Source: Cymodocea nodosa
Taxonomy: Eukaryota; Streptophyta; Magnoliopsida; Alismatales; Cymodoceaceae
Length of the DNA: 64,000 nt
Direction: 5' to 3'
Assembly: GCA_036874045.1 (NCBI GenBank)
Contig: CM072343.1
Location: 12,792,001-12,856,000 of the forward strand
How positions within the stretch are numbered: the first letter of the stretch is position 1; every line of letters begins with the position of its first letter. The notes below the pieces were generated by a model. The model was not told the DNA's origin and made no database searches. It saw only the letters and a program-made list of their open reading frames with translations. The position numbers and the translations under genes are program-made. Shown here in pieces: positions 1 through 11,500 of this stretch.

Positions 1-280
1 AATTATGCCAAAAAAGTTTGCTTGGACTAACACATTTATTCTATTTGTTACTACTTTTCAGTCATGTTCTTAAAGTATGATTCTGTGTTTTTAATGTTGT
101 GTGTAGTCTGCATTTATTTTTAGAAAAAAGAAAGAAAAACAAAAATATCAATCCAGTTTGTTGGTATCTGTTTTGGGAAACCAACTAGCTTGCTTGTGAG
201 CCACCAAAGGCATAGGAGCCTAGGTTCCACACAAGACACTAATTTAATAATATCTGTTTTATGTTAAATGTTATTTTAAT
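1..280. other. Unassigned AT-rich flank
   Basis: I see no gene, repeat structure or conserved protein reading here. The last 40 bases may be a more diverged part of the LTR fragment that begins near 281. Confidence 0.4.
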
Positions 281-1112
281 ATATACTACTTGTGTTACTC
301 ATTTAGTTAATATTAAAGTAACAACTTCTTATTATACTTGATGAAAAATTTTAGACGAGAAAGTTTATTTTGCAGGAAATTTTTCAAAGATCCAGGATTG
401 ATGATTAAAGAAAATTCGAAATGTAAACGTGGGTCAGAACATGTGTATTTCAATGAAGGAAAAAGAAAAGATGTGAAGAAGTGGAAAATTGGTAGTGATT
501 AAACGTGGATGATATGCATGAAATGAAGATACAATATAAAAGACATAGAATTCTCGTTGATCAAGTTATCTCTGCACACCAAAAGAAAAATCTTTTTAGG
601 AATCAAAAACACCTCTTCGGGGAAAATCTCTCAGGTGGAAGAAAGTTCAATAAAGCATAAAAAGGTAAGATATATGTCACTAAAGATTTGAAGTATCAGG
701 TGGAAGCAAATTCAGTGAAGCAGAAAAGGTCAGATTTACGTCACTAAAAATTTAAAGTATTAGAAGAAAATAAATTCAATGAAGCATAAAAAGACAAGAT
801 ATTCGTCACTGAAGAAGAAAGAGAAGAAGAAGAAGAAAGATCTCAAATAGGGAGAAATGTTTTAAATTCTGCAAATTAGTTTTCTCTGTTTGTAGTTATG
901 AAATTATTTAGATGATACATGGTATCGAGATATAATTGCATCTACAATTTCTAAGGAGAATTGAATTGTATATTGTAATTGAAACCTTGAATAAAAATGA
1001 TTTTATGAAAACAGTGTCTCGACTTGTTTTTGAGTTTTAAAGTTTCAATTATATTTGAAAATATTGAAAAACACAATTCACCCTCCCTCTTGTGTAGCCA
1101 TACGATCCTACA
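281..1112 (+). repeat. 3' part of a SIRE-type Copia LTR (truncated)
   Basis: This stretch aligns base by base with the 3' half of the intact LTR at 52619-54198. Shared landmarks are the string gtgttactcatttagtta, the R-region purine-rich block, and the terminal tagccatacgatcctaca at 1095-1112. The 5' half of the LTR is missing. The sequence after the terminal CA only weakly resembles the primer-binding region of the intact element, so this is a truncated fragment, more decayed than the copies at 44282 and 52619. Confidence 0.8.
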
Positions 1113-1394
1113 AGTAATTATTGATATAAACATAAAAACAGAAGTTAACAAACACAAAACACATCCCTTTTAAAAAATGATAAAAAAGGGGGAGAGAAAT
1201 ATGATATGAACATTACAAGCAAGAACTGATCAACACATAGACAAGGGGAGTAATTAAGACTATATTGTATTGTACAAATTGTCAAATCTTGTATTATTTA
1301 TATTCTGTATGATTTATTGTATAGAAACATTCTACGGAATGAAATACATGTAATTTATTGTAAAAGTTTTTGTCATTATCAAAAAGGGAGAGAT
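1113..1394 (+). other. Internal 3' tail and polypurine tracts of a Copia element
   Basis: This is non-coding sequence ahead of the LTR at 1395. It has a purine run at about 1181-1198 and a second one, aaaaagggagagat, at 1381-1394 immediately before the LTR's TG. That layout is what is expected of the polypurine tract priming plus-strand DNA synthesis. It matches the region just upstream of the 3' LTR at 16325 in arrangement and partly in sequence. Confidence 0.65.
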
Positions 1395-3003
1395 TGCTAG
1401 AACCCTTGTATTTTGATAATGTAAAAATCCATGTGATGAATCAAATTGTATTTCATAGGTCAGTTGAAAAAGATAGTTTAGATAGCTGTAAGTTAGAAGA
1501 CAGACAGATTGGATGATTTCCTATTTGATTGGATAGTTTCAAAGCTAATTAGAATGTTTCCTAGCTAATCAGATAGTTTCAAAGCTAATTGAAAGGTTTC
1601 CCAACTGATTAGATAGTTTTAGAGCTAATCGAAAGGTTTCACACTATTCCGAATAGTTTTAGAACTAATTGGAAGGATTCCTTGTAAATTGGAAGGTTTC
1701 ATAGCTGATTGGAAGATTTCATAGTTCTTCGAAAGGTTTCAAGTTGAAATTGTCTAAAATTTGAATTACAAAATAGCTGCAAAAATGATCAAGACATTCA
1801 AATAGCTTTAGGATGTTTTTAGAAGGTTTCAAATGAAACAATCTAAAAAACAAGTAGCTTTGGAAGGCTTTAGACTGAACTCTCCAAACTTAAAATGATC
1901 TCACGTGCCTAACCTAAAAACTCATGTGACAAAAATGAAAGAAGGGAGTCTCAAGTCTTTGGATAGTTTTAGGACATCTTTGGAAGGTTTCAAATGAAAT
2001 AATCCAAAAGACAAATAATTTCGGAAGGTTTCAAGCTAAATAGTCTAAATTTAAAAGATCTTGCATGTGGAACTTAAATATTCACGTAACAAGCCAAAAG
2101 GAATAATTGTTCAAGCCTTTGGATAGTTTCAAGACACCTTTGAAATGTTTCAAATAAAATAATCTGAAAGATAGATAATTTTAGAAGGTTTTAAGCTGAA
2201 TAGTCTAAATTTAAAAGACCTTACATATAGAACTTAAAGATTCACATCACAAGCCAAAAGGAATAACTATTTGAGCCTTTGGATAGTTTTACGGAAGTCT
2301 TTGAAAGGTTTCAAATGAAACATTCTGATAAACAAATAAGTTCGAAAGGTTTCAGAAAGATACTTCACTAAACGGTAACTTGCTATTTTTGAGACTAAGT
2401 AATTAGCAAGTACAATAGATAGAATACTATTGGAAGAAATTTGATCATTATACCTCTTAGTATAAGAATGATTAATAGGTGAAAAATACAAATAATGATT
2501 AACATATACACACATATATTGTAAGAGTTGAGCAAAAAGAAAGTCTCAACATCCTTACAGATACATCAAGCTCAAGTTAAAGATTCCTCAAGTTGACTTA
2601 AGTAGAAAAAGCTTTCTACACTCAAATCTCTGATTGAAGAAAAGACTCATTGGTTTGTTGAAGTTTCAACCTAAAAACTTCTAAGAGGTGTTGGTTAGAA
2701 TTACAACTAAAAAGCTCTAGAGGTTGGTTCTTACTTTGACCTAAAAACAAGTGTGTAAGTGGTTAATTACTTAGTGAAGCTCAAGTAGTACCTTGAGGGT
2801 AGACTAATTGTTAGTGGTAAACCACCTAAAAATTCTCTTGTGTGCTATTTATTTTGTGCTTTAGATTTTCTATATTAACTATTTAAGAATCATTAAAATT
2901 AATATAGCATACATATTCACAATCTTATAATTAAGTTAAATTGATTGTAAAAATAACACACTCACTATTCACCCTCCTTTGGTAAGTCCATATGATCCTA
3001 ACA
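1395..3003 (+). repeat. 3' LTR of a truncated Copia element
   Basis: The unit runs from TGCTAGAACC to GATCCTAACA, about 1.6 kb. Its first 90 bases match the LTRs at 9957 and 16325 (dispersed identities around ttttgataatgtaaaaat), so it belongs to a related family. The U3 region is built from repeated short units (gatagtttcaaagctaatt, ggaaggtttc and variants) between about 1490 and 2360. It is preceded by a polypurine tract, so it is a 3' LTR whose element has lost its coding region. The flank to the right is an unrelated integrase scrap. Confidence 0.75.
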
Positions 3004-3260
3004 AAGTAGACATTTGAAATTAATTCATATAGATTTGTTTAAATCAATTGAGCTTAAAAGGAAAGAAATTTGTTTTCATTTTGTTGATGATTTTTCTAAA
3101 TATACATAGATTGTATTTATTATTCATAAAAATGAGGTGACCATAAAATCAAAAAGTTTTGTATCAAGATTCTAAATGGAAAAAAATATAAAATTTAAAA
3201 AATTAGAAAGATCATAACGAAAATTTTGAGAATTCAAAATTTGATTCATTTCATAAAGAG
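3004..3260 (+). pseudogene. Copia integrase core fragment
   Basis: Reading the + strand from about 3007 gives a peptide like the start of the Copia integrase catalytic core: LIHIDLF, then FHFVDDFSKYT and IIHKNE. This matches the region of the better copy at 57200-57350, which has LIHMDLF and VLVDDFSRYTWVYF. Stop codons interrupt the reading, and the rest of the polyprotein is absent on both sides. It is a scrap cut by the LTR at 1395-3003. Confidence 0.6.
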
Positions 3261-5270
3261 AAAAACTCCTTAAGGATGACATATGATAGATTTCGCTTAT
3301 GATGCGTGCAATGATATGCGATGTTTTTGGACAAGAGGTAAGAAATCCCTTTTGATGTGAGAGTTTTTAAACTAAGTAGAAGCATCAGGTGACTTTCCAT
3401 TAGGTGAGGTTCACTTTCACTAGAGGACGGTGGAAACAAAGGGAAGGGAAAATTTAACTTTTCTTTTGTAATAATCTAATGTATATAATTGATTTGATTT
3501 TCAAGAATTTTTTTAAAATTTTCTTTTCTTAACTTTTTGTTAAGTATAAATCCCTTCTAAGAAGAAAAATCACTTAGAAGCTAATAGTAAATGAATGCAT
3601 AAATTCTTAGGTAAGATAATGAAATCAAGATATTTAAGAAATGATAACATTAGAGCTATTCTAAATATTTCAAATGATAATATCACCCTAGCCTAAAGAT
3701 ATAACATAAAGATGTATTCAATACTAAATTTTTTTGAGAAGAGTTCTTAGCCTTTTCGATGTTAGCTAAAGAGAGGTTTGTGCACGTGAAATTGGATGAA
3801 AAGAAAAAAAAAATTTCATCTAATTCCGTATGAGGGTTGTTTATGCATCTATGAAATTCACTTTTCGATAGAAAGTGAATTTCGTCTTTTTAGTAAATCT
3901 TAGAATTTATTTTTGAAGTCTAAATGGTTGGAAACTAAATTTTGTCATACTTGTGGGTCTAACTCCCATAAAAGGTTATAATGAGATTATTGGAGAGAGA
4001 GAGAGAGGAGATTTTCTCTAATTACTTCAATTTATTACTTAAGAATTTCATTAAAAATTAATTTTATTCAATTTTATTATATACATAAATACCTAAATTT
4101 TAATTTTTATCAAATTTTTGAATGTACACAAATATTTAAAGTTCAAATATTTTTCGTTAAATTTTATAAGAATTCAAATCCTAAATGTAATAAATAAATC
4201 CTAAATGCTAGAAAATTTCTTTAACAGTTTTATCAAATAAATAAATTTAGAACTAGACAGATTTTTCAACGATGCAAAATATGAATATATCAAAGAAAAC
4301 TATTCACTTAGAAAGGTATGTATTTAGTCAAATCAAGGTACAAAATATTAAAAGATGGTGGTCAATTGCTCCTACCACATGAAAATATGGGAAAACTCCA
4401 GTCTCTTAAAAGTTAAAATGTTTTGTTTGTGGATACTCAAAAGTAAAATATTTTTAAAGGAAAACGATTTTATGTTCGATGGTTAGAGAACATAATACAC
4501 AATGTGTGGTCTCACGATCAAAACTACCAAATAAAATTTTTGATTGCCACGCTTCTTACTTTTTTTAGGATTCTTTACTGAATAATACTTTACCTTTATT
4601 TGAAGAAGTATTACTTGTAATTTTTTTGAGTTAAAATCTCTCTACAAATTTCAAATGCATGATAAAGTTTAGAATACACTGATCATTGCATTCCTTTGGA
4701 CAACTCGGAAAAGTAGAAATAACCACATTTTTTGGAAATATTTCAAAGAATAAAAATTCTATATTATCAAATTCTTTATCACTCCCTAGTGTTTGGCTTA
4801 AAAATTTATTAGATGAAAAATGCATGAAAAATTTGCAGGAGATTCAATCGACTTGGGCTCAGCTAAACCAACACATCCAACCCAGCTGTAAATATAGTCG
4901 TGCATGCGGTGATGTAGGTCAATCGGAAAATCAATGATACATATTTGCTACATTTGTGTTGCTTGTTAGTTCTTTGTGATGCACCATATGTTTTGAATTA
5001 TTTTCTCATCTACTTGTGTCTTTTGTTGAATCAACGGATTCCTTCTAACTAATCTGAAATTCTATATTATACCCTAAAATTTCTTTTCCAATTGTAATTT
5101 TGATAGTAAATAATGTAATGTACATAGCTAAAAATATTTTAACTTTCTTAAAAAAGTTAACCTTATGAAAGTTAAAAAAAAAGCTGAATTTCTATAATTT
5201 TGTTTATTGAAAAAGTGATTACTAATCACAAAGATTATTATAAAATCTATAAAATTGGAAACCAGAAAGT
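3261..5270. other. AT-rich intergenic stretch upstream of the GH17 gene
   Basis: I found no convincing gene. There is a short GA microsatellite at about 3987-4006, and 4380-4470 faintly recalls a Copia integrase (a KYGKTP-like string) but is too short to call. Open frames in 4631-4937 overlap on both strands and resemble no family I know. Confidence 0.5.
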
Positions 5271-5283
5271 GTGGGGTTTGCGT

Positions 5284-5292
5284 TATAAAAAT
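5284..5292 (+). promoter_or_regulatory. Probable TATA box of the GH17 gene
   Basis: A TATAAAAAT string sits about 230 bp upstream of the start codon. It lies at the edge where AT-rich intergenic DNA gives way to the much more GC-rich presumed 5' untranslated leader (about 5320-5516). This placement suggests transcription starting near 5315. It is an inference from position and composition only. Confidence 0.4.
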
Positions 5293-5516
5293 GTAACTTT
5301 TTGGTGCATACAGACGAATGTCTTCCCCGACCACACTCTGATTCGCAGTGTCACAGTCTCCGAGGAACCTCACCTCGCTCCAATCCAATCGAAGGCTCAA
5401 ACCCCGAGCTCCACGCTCCGCTTCACTGCTAAACCATTCCCAGCCTGCCGTGTCGAGTCGGATAGAAGAGGAAGACTAAGGAAGGTTGAAGAGTGGAGGA
5501 GCAAGTCAGCTGGTCC

Positions 5517-5583
5517 ATGGCAAGACCGGTCTTCTTCGTTCTCCTCCCTGCCATTGCATTAATCATTGTTTTGCCCTTACCAG
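5517..5583 (+). other. GH17 coding exon 1 (signal peptide)
   Basis: The exon runs from the ATG to a G in codon position 1 before the donor G|gtgtgc. It encodes 22 residues beginning MARPVFFVLL, a basic N-terminus then a hydrophobic core, as in secreted GH17 enzymes. The Gly codon split by intron 1 is completed by GT at 6325-6326. Using the in-frame ATG at 6309 instead would drop the signal peptide and start inside the intron. Confidence 0.88.
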
Positions 5584-8500
5584 GTGTGCTTGAGATTCAA
5601 ATCGGCATGTTTTCTTTCGGGTCGTGTCTTCGTTGCGTTTTGACGTAGGGAAGTAGTGAAAGGTGCAGCCTTCTCTTTGTTCTCCGATGGGTATTCTCCA
5701 GTTGGGGTATTTTTACTGTTTTTGGGGGAAGTATCGCTTTTTCCTGGATATAAAATGAGGTCTGTTGTTTTAGTTCAAGCTTCCTGTGTCTGCGGGGTAA
5801 ACACTTAATAAGCATTTCTGGTTGGTCTCGGGTGTCTCTCTTCAATGAGTTTGCTTGGCTCCTTTGAGGGATTATTTTATTTTTTTTCGAAAAGTGTCTT
5901 TTTTGAGTTAATGCATGTTTGGCGCTGTGTGGGTACTCACTCTGTTTGGGATGCGACTCTCTATTATTCGTGGTAGCGCGTTTTGAAGATTAATGTTTTT
6001 CTTCCCAGTGCATTTTGCCATTATCTACCTGCTTCTCAGTTTATCTGGATGGGAGAAAAGCTACGGTGCCTCTTCTTCTTCTTCTTCTTCCGATGATGGT
6101 TACCTCATCAAAAATATGCTAGAACTTTTTTATTTTTTTAATTTCTCATTGTTTGATAATTTACTACCAAGTATGGTACATCATTTACTCAGTTAGACTT
6201 GTTGAATTCACTCTTTCAAAAAATCTTCTGATAGTGTTATATGAAAGATTTCACTCTATGAACGTTGGAATTATTTAATGTAACTAATTTATGATGCCTA
6301 AATGATGCATGAATTTATTACCAGGTCTCTGTGAGGGAGGCACAATTGGAGTTTGCTATGGTCGAAATGCTGATGACCTTCCTACGCCTGATAAGGTGGC
6401 CCAACTTGTCCAGCTCCACAAAATCAAATATGTAAGAATCTATGATTCCAATATCCGAGTTCTGAGAGCATTTGCCAATACTGGTGTGGAGCTCATGATT
6501 GGAGTGTCAAACTTTGATTTGCTTCCATTTTCCCAGCATCAATCTAACGTTGATACATGGCTTAAGAATAATATTCTTCCTTGTTACCCTGCCACAAAGA
6601 TCACATACATAACTGTGGGCTCTGAGATCACTGAGAATGCTGTCAACGTGACTGGCCTTGTAGTTCCTGCTATGAAAAATGTTCACACTTCTCTGAAGAA
6701 GGTGAGGTTGCATAAGAGGATCAAAGTCTCGAGCACTCATTCTCTCAGAGTCTTGTCTAGATCTTTCCCTCCATCAGCCGGGGCTTTTGATAGCCGATTT
6801 GCATACTTTCTGAAGCCTATGTTGGATTTCCTTGTTGAGAACCAATCACCCTTTATGGTGGATATTTATCCTTACTATGCTTACAGAGATTCATCTAGTA
6901 ATGTAACCCTTGACTATGCTTTGTTCTCCTCATCTTCCTCTGGTGTAATTGATCCCAACACTGGCCTGGTTTATACAAACATGTTTGATGCCCAGCTAGA
7001 TGCTGTATACTTTGCACTAATGGGTCTAAATTACAAGACTATCAATATCATGGTAACTGAAACAGGGTGGCCTAGTAAAGGTTCAGCTAAGGAGACTGTT
7101 GCAACACCTGATAATGCCCAGACTTATAATACTAATCTGATCCGTCATGTTATAAATGATACTGGGACCCCATCTAAGCCAGGGCAAGAGATAGATGTTT
7201 ATATATTTTCATTGTTCAATGAGAACAGAAAGCCTGGATTGGCATCTGAGAGGAACTGGGGCCTCTACTATCCTGATCAGACTAGTGTCTACAGTGTTGA
7301 CTTTACTGGGAAAGGAAATATTGATTTAATTACTGGGGCAAATGTTACAGGTTCAAATGGAACATGGTGTATTGCTTCCAGTAATGTTTCTGAAGCGCAG
7401 CTGCAAAATGCATTGGATTGGGCATGTGGACCTGGAAATGTGGATTGCTCTGCTATTCAACCCAGTCAACCATGTTTCAAACCAGATACATTGATTTCTC
7501 ATGCATCTTATGCTATCAATAGCTACTACCATCAAAATGGAGCTACCGATATTGCATGCTCCTTTGGAGGCAATGGATTGAAAACTACCAAAAACCCCAG
7601 TAAGTATCCATTTTTACATTTCTTTGCTTATTGTATTCCATGTAAACATCTTTCCAGCTTGTTCCCATTTCATCTTTTTAAACATGTTACATTGAGTTGC
7701 TCATTTTATGAATATTGTAATCATTTGAATTGGCATTCACAGTCTTTATTACATAGTTATTTCTTAAAAATTGACATATATCCCTTGTACATTGTTAAGT
7801 AGTTATCATAGTAAATGCCTTCACCTATACATAGTTCAAAAATGGCCACTTTACATAAACAGTTTGTCCATTAGGACATTCTCTTATGGACCTGTTGGCT
7901 TTATTTTTACAACTTAGAATAAAACTTGTAAGTAATCTATATATGGTAAAAAGGTATATTCTAGTCATACAACTATTCAGACCAGAATATAACACAACTA
8001 ATGATACTTGATATTTGGCCTGTTCCAATGATTGATATGTTGAGACAATATGTTGTAGTTTGGCCTATTGTTTCTTCTTTACAATTGCCTTCCAATTATT
8101 AATACTAGTGAATGACAACTATAGTTATTTTAGAAGAATTAGCAGTTTAGAGATAAAAGAAGCTATTAAGAAAATAAAATGTAGGAAAACTATTAGACCA
8201 GATGGTATTCCTATTGAAGTGTAAAAATGCATGAGTGAAATAGGGATTAACTGGTTAATTAAGTTTTTATAAAGAAGATGTCAAATGAATGGAGAAAAAA
8301 TTCTTTAATACTTATATTTAAGAATATGGGAGACATAGAATTCTAGTAGTTATAGGAGCATGGCTAGAGTAAATTTTAAGGAGATAATTCACCATAAAGT
8401 GGCCCAACTCAAGACCTAAGTTATTAATCAAAATATGGTCTAGCCTTTGATACATACCACTCTTGGTTTGATTGTTGCATCATGAGAATATATCTTTTGA

Positions 8501-11500
8501 GTGATTAGCTTCGATCAGCCTTGTTTGATGGATAAATGCATTGAATTCATTAGTTGCCAATTGGTCAAAGCTAGCTTTGTTAAGATTTTCATTGGCCCCC
8601 CTTATCATATTAAAATCACCACTAATCATGCAAGGTCAGTCTTGAAGATTGCCATGGATTATCAGCAAGTCCTACCATAATGCATGTCTCCTCTTGTTGT
8701 ATGTAGTAGCATAAATTACTAAAAAACCAAAAGTCACTTCTTGTCGAGAATTTATCTCCAGACTCATGGCTTGTTGGTGGTCTTGAATGCAACCATCCAA
8801 AGTGTTAGAGTCTCATAAGATCCATATTTTGTTGGAAACTTGGTTGGCTAAGCTACTATCCATCCAAATCTTAAGTTGAATATGAGGGAGGGCTTCCATC
8901 TTGAAGAATGGCTCCAAAAGGATAACTAGTTGCAATTACTTCTTGCATTTGAGTTGTTTGATAAAAGTAAGAGTAATTTTGCATTTGTTTGTGCATGATG
9001 AAAAGTTAAAAAAAAAGATTATGTACATTATAAAAAATTAAGAAAGTCCTAAATTTTTTTTTTACTTGAAGATATTTAAAATTTATCAAATTGTATTATA
9101 AATACAAGTACAATTATTTTAAAAAGTCTTCATAAGTAGTAATACAAGTGTATAAAGTTTTAATATAAGTGATTTAAAACTATTCATAAATTTCTTCCTT
9201 CCCAAATATATATCATAATATCCTTATGCATTTTATTTATTAGTTCTTTTCTTCATTCTTGACTTATTTGAACAATAATATTTATTTTTGAATGTACTTC
9301 TTCATGAACTTTTACATGATTCAGAATATCAATTTCTAATAATTTATCTTCAAGTTCTAATAGTAATTTGTCGACCCTTGTGTTTAACTTATATAATTTC
9401 TTTCTCCTCCATTGACTTTTGTCTTATTTAAATTAGTTATATCTTAGAATTCAATATATACCAAATAAAATAAAATTTTAAGTGTGTTGTGCACATGCAC
9501 ATGCGTGCACGCACACACACACATTACCATAACATACATATATATTTACCTAACATATATACTTCATTTATATAAACATTCTTAAAATCAACAAACAATG
9601 CCACTATACCTCCATTATCAAATAACCTTAAGATTTGAAGAAAAAAATTGAGAACATGAATAATGATGATTTATTATACAACAAACTAGACAAATGATTT
9701 TAAAAAGCACACCCTTAGTTTGTCCATGTCTCCCTTAATTATGAAAACAAGAGGTAGATAGAGAGAGATGAGAGGTTGTAAGGAAAGGGTTGGTCTCTAT
9801 GAATGTGTACTAATTTGTACTCAACCTCTCTCAAGTTTCTAAGCTTTCAAGGAGGAAGGGAATAGGGAATGATTAGTTAGGCTTTTGCTAGCTCAATTGG
9901 ACTTGCTTAAGTGAAGAGAAGAAAAGAGGAGAAAATGAGATTGTACATTAACATAGTGAAAGGACCTCTAGATTTTGATAATGCAAAAATCAATGTGAGG
10001 AATAATCTTTTGTATTTCACAGATCAATAGATAAACAGTTACAGATAGTCATAAACATATCACTCAAAGTTGACAGATGAAATCTGAAGGATCGGTCAGT
10101 TCTTAGCTTAAGTATTCGAAAGAAGCAGATTTTCAGAAGGTTAACAACTTAACTATCTGAAAAATCACTTAAATATAATAAGAAAGTTCTTTTGAAAGTT
10201 ACAAGGCTAATTATCCGAAAATAAGAAGGCTTTCGAAAAATTAGAAAAAAGCTTGAGTTCTTCGAAGAGTTAAGGAGTTAATTATTTGAAAGTTCAAGAA
10301 AATCAGAGAGTTAGAAAAGCTAACTATTCGAATAGTTAAGTCAGGTAATTACGTATGTGTAGAAATTAAATATACAGTAGTCATAGGTTTAAAAGGATTT
10401 TCGGAAAGTTAGAAAAACTATCCGAAAAATGAGAAGTTTTGGAAGGTTGTAGATTTAACTATTCGAAATTTAAGTCATTCAAATATGCACGTGGAGAAAG
10501 TCAGAAATATTAAAAGTTAGCTATTCGAATTTTTTGGTAAGTTAAGACAGGAAACTATCCGAAAATAAGATAGAATCGGAGAGTTAGAAAAGCTAATTAT
10601 CTAAACTTAAGTTATTCAATTATACACATGTAGAAATCAGAAAACAGCAATCGAAAGTTTAAAAGAAGAATCGAAAGGTTACTATAGCTAACTATTCGAA
10701 AGTTGAAATGTTTCAATAAGTTAATAGTTACAACTATCTGAAACTTAAGTTGCTTAAATACATACGTGCAGAAATCAGAAAACAATAGTCGAAAACATAA
10801 AGGGAGAATCGGAAGGTTACTGTAGCTAACTATCTGAAAGTTGAAACGTTTCGGTAAGTTAATAGTTACAACTATCCGAATTTAAAGACTCACGTGCTGA
10901 ATTTAAAGTCACGTACAATACTTAAAGATCACGTGAAAGGAATAACTCTTCAAGATTTTTCAAAGAATTACAAATCAGACATTTGGATTTTTGGAAGGTT
11001 ATAACAGCTAACTATTCAAAAATCAAGGGGAATCGAAAGGTTATCTTGAAATATCTTTTTAAACGGTAACTTATCATAGTTAGGACTGATAAAGTGGTAA
11101 GTATAACATAATACATCTGTTAGAATATGATCGTTGTACATTTTGGTATAAGTATGATCAAAATAGAAAAATAACTACTTTTCATCATATATTTTTGAGA
11201 GCTACACAAAACATTTCACGATACATATTTCAGAAAATAATGAATATTGAAGATAGTTTTATGCTTGTTGCAAATCAATCATTTATTGCTAAGATTTGAA
11301 TCTCCTTAAAAATCATTAAATCTTACCATTCACCCCTATTCTAGTAAGCTATTAGGTCTTAACAATTGGTTTAAAGCAATGTTGATTTTATAAATGGATT
11401 TAACCATCTGAGATCATGACTTTCCATACTATAGATGGTCAGAACATCCATCGACCTTTCTTTTTTGATGGTAGTAATTATAACTATTGGAAAAATCGAA

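Noticed and set aside
4360..4480. Possible Copia integrase scrap (KYGKTP-like string)
   Set aside because: Only one short string fits; the surrounding residues do not, so chance is likely.
4631..4937. Overlapping open frames on both strands upstream of the GH17 gene
   Set aside because: They overlap each other antisense, lack any family motif, and show no splice or promoter context.
5200..5562. 120-codon plus-strand frame over the GH17 start
   Set aside because: It is in a different frame from the signal-peptide exon and covers promoter and 5' leader. It gives no recognisable protein.
6309..7802. Single-exon 497-codon model of the GH17 gene
   Set aside because: Its start lies in intron 1 and lacks a signal peptide, and its end is intron read-through replacing the last X8 cysteine and the GPI tail.
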